From Balanoglossus misakiensis (Eukaryota > Hemichordata): a DNA stretch of 64,000 nucleotides. Location: NCBI GenBank assembly GCA_040954595.2, contig CM082579.2, forward strand, positions 8,804,001 to 8,868,000, read 5' to 3'. The notes beneath the pieces were generated by a model. The model made no database searches and had not been told where the DNA came from. It was given only the letters and a program-made list of their open reading frames with translations. A program made the position numbers and the translations under genes. This document shows positions 37,812 through 51,100 of this stretch, piece after piece; the first letter of the stretch is position 1; every line of letters starts with the position of its first letter.

Positions 37812-40800
37812 ATGGTGAATTTGCCAACCGAACAGACAGATTTTCAAAACGCCGCCGTTGAGGCGGGAGCAGCGAAAAATGCGGAACGACAAGACGACAA
37901 AGTTGCATTGAAGAAAGATTTGAATTTATTCGCCTGCATTACGATGATCGTTGGCTCTACCATCGGGTCGGGCATTTTCATTTCGCCGAAGGGCGTCCTT
38001 CTCTACAGCGGGTCCGTGGGTGTGTGCCTGGTGGTGTGGACACTCGGCGGTGTCCTGGCAATATTCGGGTCTTTGTCTTTCGCCGAGCTGGGCACGACCT
38101 TCGGGAAGTCGGGAGGCGACTACACCTACGTTCGGGAGGCGTTCGGCCCACAGCTGGCTTTCCTGATCACCTGGAAAACCCTGGTTTTGGAGAGTCCGGC
38201 AACGCACGCGCTCATGAGTATTGCATTTGCCACTTACGTGTGCGAGCCGCTCTATCCTGACTGTGAGCCGCCCAAGTCTGTGCTGTCCATGATTGCGGTC
38301 TTAACTTTGTGTAAGTAGAATTATAATACGTGTATTCTCTATGAAAAACAACAGCGGGAGACTGAGGCAATGACCAGCAAGAAAGTCACGGCGTGTTGGA
38401 GTAAACTGAACTTTACCCAGATGGTCACTTTCTTTGATATGTAAATGATAATCTCATTATGCATGTATGTGTTATGTAAGCTTGGTGGGGTTTTTCCGTT
38501 CTTGTGGGTGTTCAACTCAATTCAGACTTGGTCAGTGATGTTCATCCACTACACATGTTGGTGTCCAATAAAGTAAGTGACTGTACAGAAAACAAGCTAT
38601 CGCTTCCTCTCATTATATCATTGCACCGTACGCAATGAACTACCGCACCTCAACACGGTGGAACCCATATCCTGCTATATGTACATATATTCAGAAAAGT
38701 CAACCAGCCATATTTGACGGGTTGGCCAAACATGCTTGTCTCCTAACCACTAGCTTGCCCCTTGGCGGCATGTATCTGTACGTACCATGGTTGAACCTTG
38801 GCTTTGGCATTCTGATATACCCTCTCATGGCTGTAACACTGCGTCAACAACTGATGTATCAAGTAGTGTCGTGCCCCATCTCCAGTTTTGTCATATTTTA
38901 TTTTCAGATTTCATTTATTTTGTCAACTGCTGGAAAGTGAAGGCTGCAGCGTCTGTACAGAGCATATTCACGGTTGCCAAGGTGATCGGCTTGCTGATCA
39001 TTGTCGTTGGTGGAATGGTTCAGCTGTCCAGGGGTAAGTCGGACATGATACAGTGGCCATGCGGCTTGCCAGTCGCGCGCCGCCAAACCGGCATTGAACA
39101 GCGCCACCAGTAGTGGAACGAAGAAGTCGGTAACGGTCGTCGCGATAGATAGAGGGCGATCTTGCTATACTCAAACGATTAAGGAGCATGCTGTGCCTTC
39201 CCGTGTATTTTTCTAATGAGCGAGAAATTCGGTTTTCTAAACATGACTATTTTCTTTCTTCCTTTCAGGAAAGACAAAATATCTTGGAGGAGCGTTTGAA
39301 GAAAAACCAGATTCTGCTATGGACGTCTCACTGGCGTTTTTCCAAGCGATGTTTGCTTACGCTGGTTGGTAGGTGGAACAGCTGAAAGCAATGATATGGA
39401 CATGTACATGTACAGTGGCTAATAATGACGTAATGCGATAACCATTCGACCTTGGTCTTTGTTCCCTCCAGTGCAAAGTATTCAATTTTTTTCAGTAACA
39501 ATGTATTGTACATACTTAACGGTAAGCGGCCAAAACAATCCTCTTAAAGAAATTATTTCATTTGCTGAATTGAATGTTTATCTTTGCAGGGAAACTTTAA
39601 ACTTTATTACCGAAGAATTAAGAAATCCTATCCGGGATTTCCCGATCGCCATGGTTGTCTCAGAAATCATCATCATATTTTTGTATGTGATGGCCAACAT
39701 CGCTTACCTGACTGTGTTGTCGCCTGAACAACTATTAGCGTCCAACGCTGTTGGCGTGGTATGTAGGAAAATTCGCATTATATATCACAGTGACATCTGT
39801 CAGAGCTGAAATGAAACTTTTATGCAATAAAACGAGTTGATCATAGCGCTGTTGTTGGTCTAAAATGTCCATACCCTTTATACGTTTAGACATTTGCAGA
39901 TCACCTTCTTGGGTCGTTCGCATGGACAGTGCCTGTCTTTGTTGGGTTGTCGATTATTGGAGCGTTTAACGGAAGCTTACTGGCAAATTCACGGTATGTT
40001 TAGCTTTATCTTCCCTTTCACGGCAAAACCAATCGATGTTCGTGTTCTACCACGATGATGATGATGATGATGATGATGGTGATGATGATTAAATGCTCAA
40101 ATTAGTCTTTAATTTATGCAAAATACCCTGAAAGCAGTCCCTTTATTTGACAGGGTTTGTTTTACTTCCGCTCGCGATGGACATCTCCCTGCTACGATGG
40201 GTATGGTACACATTTACTACAGGACACCATTAGTGTCCTTGCTCGCATTAGGTATGCTTGCAGTGGTGAGTACATGTATAATGATTGTTGCTTAGACCAT
40301 TTCCCGAACCCCCGCTAGACCCTGCGAAATCCCGCGTGGCTGGGCAATTTGTGTGACATAGGACAAACAACACTTGGCCCCATCAGCCCCTTTCCCCATT
40401 CATTAATTTGCTATTTAATCTGTCCAATAACAGATTGTGTTTTCCATATCGACTTTTACCGGGAGTACCGTAACCAACCTTCTGACCTACCTGACTTTCA
40501 TGAACTGGTTTTTGAAATCCTTTGTAACTTCTGCTCTACTCTACTTACGATGGAAGCGACCTGACCTTCACCGACCTTTCAAGGTTTGTAGTATGTAAAT
40601 ACGGGTAGTGGCCGGTTTCAAATGCGAGAATCGAGCGTGTGGAGACATGGGCGTTCCAACATATTGGAAGCATAGAAATACCGCAGACTGCATGCGCCAG
40701 ACACTTTCACCTGGGCAGTTATAATGAGTCACCATACACAGCTGCCAAAATTCATTGCATAACCACCAGCCATGACACCCAGGGAAGATATTTGCATAAT

Positions 40801-41325
40801 AAAAGATATTTGCATATGAATGCGGGCTGTTAAGTTTTGATTATTCGTTGCAGGTTCCAATAATTATACCTATTGTATTCACACTTGCCATTCTATACCT
40901 GTCCATCACGGGTATCATAGCTGCACCGGTAGAAACTGGCATTGGCTTTGCAATCATACTGACTGGCGTGCCGGCATATTACTTTGGTCAGTGGAATAAA
41001 CCGCCTGCTTTCTACAAGATAAGCGGTGAGTAAGGTATCTTTAGGTTTAGCAAAACGCCAGTTACAAGGAAAATATCACGTTATCCTTTGCAATGGTTTA
41101 ATCTGCAATTCTGTTTTTTACCAATGCCACTCAAACAATGTATACATATATTAATACAGTTGGGCAAATCATTGACATGAAATAATTATAAGTGGACCAA
41201 GTATAAATGTGGGGGAAGGAAACACAAATCATTCTTATTTTCTATGATTATGCCCCACAGATGCAGTCGGGAATTTTATTCAGAAATTTCTACTTGTTGT
41301 AAGCCAGGAAAAGAAGACTTACTAG
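37812..41325 (+). CDS. SLC7 light-chain amino-acid transporter, copy C (498 aa)
   Basis: Exons: 37812-38310, 38908-39033, 39269-39368, 39590-39758, 39890-39993, 40154-40265, 40434-40583, 40854-41025, 41261-41325. They join to 1,497 nt in frame. The start ATG is in a strong context (ACCATGG). Features: TM1 motif GSTIGSGIFISPKG, AELGTTFGKSGGDYTYVREAFGP, presumed heavy-chain-linking Cys151 in EPLYPDC, NFITEELRNPIRDFP, ARDGHLP, RPDLHRPFK, GVPAYYFGQW, and C-terminal QEKKTY as in copy B. The family is the b(0,+)AT/xCT-type light chain of heteromeric exchangers. Last in a same-strand array of three; its 3' end faces the minus-strand peptide gene with fewer than 500 bp between stop codons. Confidence 0.91.
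40054..40089. repeat. (GAT)n microsatellite in SLC7 copy C intron 5
   Basis: About 11 GAT units with one GGT variant. Confidence 0.9.
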
Positions 41326-41432
41326 TTCTCGATATGAACTGTCAGGACGGAAACAATTGCTATGGTTAATGGAAACGATATTGTCAGTTTAACATGAGAA
41401 GACTGTGCGCGCATACCCAATTAATCCAAGCC

Positions 41433-41438
41433 TTTATT
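41433..41438 (-). terminator. Candidate poly(A) signal of the six-cysteine peptide gene
   Basis: AATAAA on the minus strand, 383 nt after the stop codon at 41,821-41,823. It lies 108 bp past the copy C stop on the other strand, so the two 3' UTRs may overlap. Confidence 0.4.
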
Positions 41439-41820
41439 CACCCAAAATTAATAATACAGCGAATATACTAGTATATTATGTTAAAACGGGACTGCACTAC
41501 ACTGAACGAAATGCTGTCCGGTTTTCTACCAGTCGCATCTCACTTTGCCTAAAAATCAAAATAGTAGAAATATGCATAAATGAGTACACTTGTCATTTTA
41601 TAGTTAATATGTGTACTTCACTTGCAGAAGCTTTTCTTGAATTAAATAATCCGGTAGCTTTTAAATCTGAGCACAGCAGGTTTTTCTTGCATAACGTAGT
41701 CTAGTTAAAATGAAAATGAGACTGTTGGATTAATGATATCAAACGAGCATATTCCATATTCCCTGATTTTGTTTAAAGATTCGCATATACATACATATCA
41801 TACATACTGCATTGGGGTGG

Positions 41821-42622
41821 TTAACCTGAACAGGCCATCGCAACTTGCATTCCCAGCAAGTTCGACATTGTGCTGGACATTGCACAGGGCAGGTTATTCA
41901 TACAAGACTGGATAAGCTAAGAAACAAACCATAATAGATGGAAACAGTATAAGTTGACGTGGACTGCCAATTCATGTAATGTGAGGAAATCAATGAGAAA
42001 TCAGATCATCTAGCATCTGTAAATTAAAACCTAAACTAAATGAGTTATCTGCATCAACGCTTAGTGAAGTATGTACACATGTTTGTATGAACAAAGGTTG
42101 TTGCGAATTTTAAGTTCTTCCAGATTTCAGGAACATTAAAAATTCTAAGGAAATGTAAATACAACATGTATCTGCATAAAAGTTGATAGACTGTATGTAA
42201 TTAGAGAAATATTAATATCACACTCACAAACTCGAATGGATGTGCTGTCTCGCTTAGTAAATGATCAAATTATTGCCAAGCAAGATTTTAACTTACCTGT
42301 TGGAGTGCGCACTCGTCTTCAGCGTCATAATCTTGAGTTCGACAAGTTTGAAAGTAGTCACCCTCTTCAGAGGCATAACACTATGCAACAAAACGTTGAC
42401 AAGTAAGCTGAAAGGTTAATGTCAGGGTTTGTTGGATAAATAGATAAGCCAGCGCGCAATTTGAGCACCCTATGATCATTATCTGTGTAGGAAACTTCAG
42501 CAGAGCAGTGATGTAGATTCTAGGTACAATCTAGATTAAACACTCACCACAGGCCGCGCAACAACAATGCTTGCCAGGGATAGGCCTATGCAAGCCAGCA
42601 ACAATACAGTTACAATCTTCAT
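41821..42622 (-). CDS. Small secreted six-cysteine peptide precursor (81 aa), novel
   Basis: Three coding exons, all phase 0: 42548-42622, 42297-42380, 41821-41907 (TAA at 41821-41823). Exon 1 encodes a typical signal peptide, MKIVTVLLLACIGLSLASIV, followed by VARPV. Exon 2 starts at Cys26 and ends before GTAAGT; it is acidic (EEGDYF, DYDAEDEC). Exon 3 adds SCMNNLPC and a terminal Met-rich segment with the last cysteine. Cysteines 26, 38, 49, 55, 61 and 79 give C-x11-C-x10-C-x5-C-x5-C-x17-C, enough for three disulfides in a mature chain of about 56 residues. Donors are GTGAGT and GTAAGT; acceptors end TTGCATAG and TTATCCAG (an alternative in-frame acceptor TTCTTAG would add three residues). 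A TATA box and non-coding first exon lie upstream. I do not recognise the family: hormone, antimicrobial, pheromone-like or other ligand are all open. No toxin family signature is seen. Each exon is too short to be noticed as an ORF. Confidence 0.65.
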
Positions 42623-43141
42623 AGCCTGTTGAACATTTAAAAGAAAGTGATGTTAATGGTGACTTATGTTCTGGGGAGTTTCCTAGCGCAGCCAGCGGTG
42701 AGAATGGGGGCAGGGGACCAGACTAACTCTTAGTGAGTGATTTCATGGCAGTCGTATGCAAATTCAAAAGCGCGTTCTGGGTCACGTGATTATCTGTTGG
42801 ACCATCCTGTTTCTCTGAGATAATGCAGTGCAATACGAGAACGCGAATATTAATAGTCTCGTAACAGTTGCCTCTTTTGATATCGTGAAAATTTCCCGTT
42901 TTACAGTATATGTCTTGAGGTTCTGTGAGAGAGCTAAAACCCTTTAACACCTCCGACTCTCAGTAAACCTCTTGCAATCAATTTTACCCGAATATACTAA
43001 ACGTCTCTGTAATGGAGCACCTGTCAGGCAGATATATTTGCCAAGAGCTTGAAAGTTAATAAGGTAGCATAAAAGTACAGGGGATCATAGCATCTCAACA
43101 CATTGTGAAAATAAAGGTATCGAACATTTTGTCATACTTAC

Positions 43142-43201
43142 TGAGTCTTCGAAAGTCTCTTCTGCGCACTCTTTTCAATTTTGAGGGCCTTTGGTGAATA
43201 C
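43142..43201 (-). other. Non-coding first exon of the six-cysteine peptide gene
   Basis: It is bounded by a strong donor (ACTCA|GTAAGTATG, GT at 43,141-43,140) and by the expected start site about 30 nt after the TATA box. It would splice to an acceptor at 42,627-42,626 (TTCAACAG|GCTATG), placing the start codon three bases into exon 2. The start site is approximate. Confidence 0.5.
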
Positions 43202-43224
43202 CAGACTAGAGCACGTTAATCTGC

Positions 43225-43232
43225 TTTATATA
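43225..43232 (-). promoter_or_regulatory. TATA box of the six-cysteine peptide gene
   Basis: TATATAAA followed by G on the minus strand, a canonical TATA box, about 83-90 nt before the first-exon donor. Tissue-restricted secreted-peptide genes often have such promoters. Confidence 0.5.
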
Positions 43233-45095
<1,863 letters not shown>

Positions 45096-46399
45096 CTATA
45101 ACCCATGGTTTTTTCAAAAAAATGAAGAAATTTCGATATTTCGCAAAGTCGAAAAATTGTCATTTTTGGATGATTTTCATGAGCTATAACCCATGGTTTT
45201 TTCAAAAAAATGAAGAAATTTCGATATTTCGCAAAGTCGAAAAATTGTCATTTTTGGATGATTTTCATGAGCTATAACCCATGGTTTTTTCAAAAAAATG
45301 AAGAAATTTCGATATTTCGCAAAGTCGAAAAATTGTCATTTTTGGATGATTTTCATGAGCTATAACCCATGGTTTTTTCAAAAAAATGAAGAAATTTCGA
45401 TATTTCGCAAAGTCGAAAAATTGTCATTTTTGGATGATTTTCATGAGCTATAACCCTTGGTTTTTTCAAAAAAATGAAGAAATTTCGATATTTCGCAAAG
45501 TCGAAAAATTGCCATTTTTGGAAGATTTTCATGAGCTATAACCCATGTTTTTTTCAAAAAAAATGAAGAAATTTCGATATTTCGCAAAGTCGAAAAATTG
45601 CCATTTTTGGATGATTTTCATGAGCTATAACCCATGGTTTTTTTAAAAAAATGAAGAAATTTCGATATTTCGCAAAGTCGAAAAATTGTCATTTTTGGAT
45701 GATTTTCATGAGCTATAACCCATGGTTTTTTCAAAAGAATGAAGAAATTTCGATATTTCGCAAAGTCTAAAAATTGTCATTTTTGGAGGATTTTCATGAG
45801 CTATAACCCATGGTTTTTTCAAAAAAATGAGGAAATTTCGATATTTCGCAAAGTCGAAAAATTGTCATTTTTGGAGGATTTTCATGAGCTATAACCCTTG
45901 GTTTTTTCAAAAAAATGAAGAAATTTCGATATTTCGCAAAGTCGAAAAATTGTCATTTTTGGATGATTTTCATGAGCTATAACCCATGCTTTTTCAAAAA
46001 AATGAAGAAATTTCGATATTTCGCAAAGTCGAAAAATTGTCATTTTTGGATGATTTTCATGAGCTATAACCCATGGTTTTTTCAAAAAAATGAAGAAATT
46101 TCGATATTTCGCAAAGTCGAAAAATTGTCATTTTTGGATGATTTTCATGAGCTATAACCCATGGTTTTTTCAAAAAAATGAAGAAATTTCGATATTTCGC
46201 AAAGTCGAAAAATTGTCATTTTTGGATGATTTTCATGAGCTATAACCCATGGTTTTTTCAAAAAAATGAAGAAATTTCGATATTTCGCAAAGTCGAAAAA
46301 TTGTCATTTTTGGAAGATTTTCATGAGCTATAACCCTTGGTTTTTTCAAAAAAATGAAGAAATTTCGATATTTCGCAAAGTCGAAAAATTGTCATTTTT

Positions 46400-48160
46400 G
46401 GATGATTTTCATGAGCTATAACCCATGGTTTTTTCAAAAAAATGAAGAAATTTCGATATTTCGCAAAGTCGAAAAATTGTCATTTTTGGATGATTTTCAT
46501 GAGCTATAACCCATGGTTTTTTCAAAAAAATGAAGAAATTTCGATATTTCGCAAAGTCGAAAAATTGTCATTTTTGGATGCTTTTCATGAGCTATAACCC
46601 ATGTTTTTTTCAAAAAAATGAAGAAATTTCGATATTTCGCAAAGTCAAAAAATTGTCATTTTTGGAAGATTTTCATGAGCTATAACCCTTGGTTTTTTCA
46701 AAAAAATGAAGAAATTTCGATATTTCGCAAAGTCGAAAAATTGTCATTTTTGGATGATTTTCATGAGCTATAACCCTTGGTTTTTTCAAAAAAATGAAGA
46801 AATTTCGATATTTCGCAAAGTCGAAAAGTTGTCATTTTTGGAGGATATTCATGAGCTATAACCCATGGTTTTTTCAAAAAAATTAAGAAAGTTCGATATT
46901 TCGCAAAGTCGAAAAGTTGTCATTTTTGGATGATTTTCATGAGCTATAACCCTTGGTTTTTTCAAAAAAATGAAGAAATTTCGATATTTCGCAAAGTCGA
47001 AAAATTGTCATTTTTGGATGATTTTCATGAGCTATAACCCATGCTTTTTTCAAAACAATGAAGAAATTTCGATATTTCGCAAAGTCGAAAAATTGTCATT
47101 TTTGGATGATTTTCATGAGCTATAACCCATGGTTTTTTCAAAAAAATGAAGAAATTTCGATATTTCGCAAAGTCGAAAAATTGTCATTTTTTGGAAGATT
47201 TTCATGAGCTATAACCCTTGGTTTTTTCAAAAAAATGAAGAAATTTCGATATTTCGCAAAGTCTAAAAATTGTCATTTTTGGAGGATTTTCATGAGCTAT
47301 AACCCATGGTTTTTTCAAAAAAATGAAGAAATTTCGATATTTCGCAAAGTCGAAAAATTGTCATTTTTGGATGATTTTCATGAGCTATAACCCATGGTTT
47401 TTTCAAAAAAATGAAGAAATTTCGATATTTCGCAAAGTCGAAAAATTGTCATTTTTGGATGCTTTTCATGAGCTATAACCCATGTTTTTTTCAAAAAAAT
47501 GAAGAAATTTCGATATTTCGCAAAGTCAAAAAATTGTCATTTTTGGAAGATTTTCATGAGCTATAACCCTTGGTTTTTTCAAAAAAATGAAGAAATTTCG
47601 ATATTTCGCAAAGTCGAAAAATTGTCATTTTTGGATGATTTTCATGAGCTATAACCCTTGGTTTTTTCAAAAAAATGAAGAAATTTCGATATTTCGCAAA
47701 GTCGAAAAGTTGTCATTTTTGGAGGATTTTCATGAGCTATAACCCATGGTTTTTTCAAAAAAATTAAGAAAGTTCGATATTTCGCAAAGTCGAAAAGTTG
47801 TCATTTTTGGATGATTTTCATGAGCTATAACCCTTGGTTTTTTCAAAAAAATGAAGAAATTTCGATATTTCGCAAAGTCGAAAAATTGTCATTTTTGGAT
47901 GATTTTCATGAGCTATAACCCATGCTTTTTTCAAAACAATGAAGAAATTTCGATATTTCGCAAAGTCGAAAAATTGTCATTTTTGGATGATTTTCATGAG
48001 CTATAACCCATGGTTTTTTCAAAAAAATGAAGAAATTTCGATATTTCGCAAAGTCGAAAAATTGTCATTTTTTGGAAGATTTTCATGAGCTATAACCCTT
48101 GGTTTTTTCAAAAAAATGAAGAAATTTCGATATTTCGCAAAGTCTAAAAATTGTCATTTT
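46400..48160. repeat. Ten-unit block duplicated inside the satellite
   Basis: Rare variants recur at an exact 881-bp offset: GATGCTTTTC (46,580 and 47,461 region), AATTAAGAAAGTTCG (46,881 and 47,762 region), an extra T before GGAAGATT (47,181 and 48,062 region) and GTCTAAAAATTG (47,261 and 48,142). This marks a tandem duplication of ten units plus one base. Outer limits are approximate. Confidence 0.8.
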
Positions 48161-51100
48161 TGGAGGATTTTCATGAGCTATAACCCATGGTTTTTTCAAA
48201 AAAATGAAGAAATTTCGATATTTCGCAAAGTCGAAAAATTGTCATTTTTGGAGGATTTTCATGAGCTATAACCCTTGGTTTTTTCAAAAAAATGAAGAAA
48301 TTTCGATATTTCGCAAAGTCGAAAAATTGTCATTTTTGGATGATTTTCATGAGCTATAACCCATGCTTTTTCAAAAAAATGAAGAAATTTCGATATTTCG
48401 CAAAGTCGAAAAATTGTCATTTTTGGATGATTTTCATGAGCTATAACCCATGGTTTTTTCAAAAAAATGAAGAAATTTCGATATTTCGCAAAGTCGAAAA
48501 ATTGTCATTTTTGGATGATTTTCATGAGCTATAACCCATGGTTTTTTCAAAAAAATGAAGAAATTTCGATATTTCGCAAAGTCGAAAAATTGTCATTTTT
48601 GGAAGATTTTCATGAGCTATAACCCTTGGTTTTTTCAAAAAAATGAAGAAATTTCGATATTTCGCAAAGTCGAAAAATTGTCATTTTTGGATGATTTTCA
48701 TGAGCTATAACCCATGGTTTTTTTTAAAAAATGAAGAAATTTCGATATTTCGCAAAGTCGAAAAATTGTCATTTTTGGATGATTTTCATGAGCTATAACC
48801 CATGTTTTTTTCAAAAAAATGAAGAAATTTCGATATTTCGCAAAGTCGAAAAATTGTCATTTTTGGAAGATTTTCATGAACTATAACCCTTGGTTTTTTC
48901 AAAAAAATGAAGAAATTACGATATTTCGCAAAGTCGAAAAATTGTCATTTTTGGATGATTTTCATGAGCTATAACCCATGGTTTTTTAAAAAAAATGAAG
49001 AAATTTCGATATTTCGCAAAGTCGAAAAATTGTCATTTTTGGATGATTTTCATGAGCTATAACCCATGGTTTTTTCAAAAGAATGAAGAAATTTCGATAT
49101 TTCGCAAAGTCTAAAAATTGTCATTTTTGGAGGATTTTCATGAGCTATAACCCATGGTATTTTCAAAAAAATGAAGAAATTTCGATATTTCGCAAAGTCG
49201 AAAAATTGTCATTTTTGGAGGATTTTCATGAGCTATAACCCTTGGTTTTTTCAAAAAAATGAAGAAATTTCGATATTTCGCAAAGTCGAAAAATTGTCAT
49301 TTTTGGATGATTTTCATGAGCTATAACCCATGCTTTTTCAAAAAAATGAAGAAATTTCGATATTTCGCAAAGTCGAAAAATTGTCATTTTTGGATGATTT
49401 TCGTGAGCTATAACCCATGGTTTTTTCAAAAAAATGAAGAAATTTCGATATTTCGCAAAGTCGAAAAATTGTCATTTTTGGATGATTTTCATGAGCTATA
49501 ACCCATGGTTTTTTCAAAAAAATGAAGAAATTTCGATATTTCGCAAAGTCGAAAAATTGTCATTTTTGGATGCTTTTCATGAGCTATAACCCATGGTTTT
49601 TTCAAAAAAATGAAGAAATTTCGATATTTCGCAAAGTCGAAAAATTGTCATTTTTGGAAGATTTTCATGAGCTATAACCCTTGGTTTTTTCAAAAAAATG
49701 AAGAAATTTCGATATTTCGCAAAGTCGAAAAATTGTCATTTTTGGATGATTTTCATGAGCTATAACCCTTGGTTTTTTCAAAAAAATGAAGAAATTTCGA
49801 TATTTCGCAAAGTCGAAAAGTTGTCATTTTTGGAGGATTTTCATGAGCTATAACCCATGGTTTTTTCAAAAAAATGAAGAAATTTCGATATTTCGCAAAG
49901 TCGAAAAGTTGTCATTTTTGGATGATTTTCATGAGCTATAACCCATGGTTTTTTCAAAAAAATGAAGAAATTTCGATATTTCGCAAAGTCGAAAAATTGT
50001 CATTTTTGGATGATTTTCATGAGCTATAACCCATGGTTTTTTCAAAAAAATGAAGAAATTTCGATATTTCGCAAAGTCGAAAAATTGTCATTTTTGGATG
50101 ATTTTCATGAGCTATAACCCATGGTTTTTTCAAAAAAATGAAGAAATTTCGATATTTCGCAAAGTCGAAAAATTGCCATTTTCGGATGATTTTCATGAGC
50201 TATAACCCATGGTTTTTTCAAAAAAATGAAGAAATTTCGATCTTTCGCAAAGTCGAAAAATTGCCATTTTTGGATGATTTTCATGAGCTATAACCCATGG
50301 TTTTTTCAAAAAAATGAAGAAATTTCGATATTTCGCAAAGTCGAAAAATTGCCATTTTTGGATGATTTTCATGAGCTATAACCCTTGGTTTTTTCAAAAA
50401 AATGAAGAAATTTCGATATTTCGCAAAGTCGAAAAATTGTCATTTTTGGATGATTTTCATGAGCTATAACCCATGGTTTTTTCAAAACAATGAAGAAATT
50501 TCGATATTTCGCAAAGTCGAAAAATTGTCATTTTTGGATGATTTTCATGAGCTATAACCCATGGTTTTTTCAAAAAAATGAAGAAATTTCGATATTTCGC
50601 AAAGTCGAAAAATTGTCATTTTTGGAAGATTTTCATGAGCTATAACCCATGGTTTTTTCAAAAAAATGAAGAAATTTCGATATTTCGCAAAGTCGAAAAA
50701 TTGCCATTTTTGGATGATTTTCATGAGCTATAACCCATGGTTTTTTCAAAAAAATGAAGAAATTTCGATATTTCGCAAAGTCGAAAAATTGTCATTTTTG
50801 GAAGATTTTCATGAGCTATAACCCTTGGTTTTTTCAAAAAAATGAAGAAATTTCGATATTTCGCAAAGTCGAAAAATTGTCATTTTTGGATGATTTTCAT
50901 GAGCTATAACCCATGGTTTTTTAAAAAAAATGAAGAAATTTCGATATTTCGCAAAGTCGAAAAATTGTCATTTTTGGATGATTTTCATGAGCTATAACCC
51001 ATGGTTTTTTCAAAAAAATGAAGAAATTTCGATATTTCGCAAAGTCGAAAAATTGTCATTTTTGGAAGATTTTCATGAGCTATAACCCTTGGTTTTTTCA

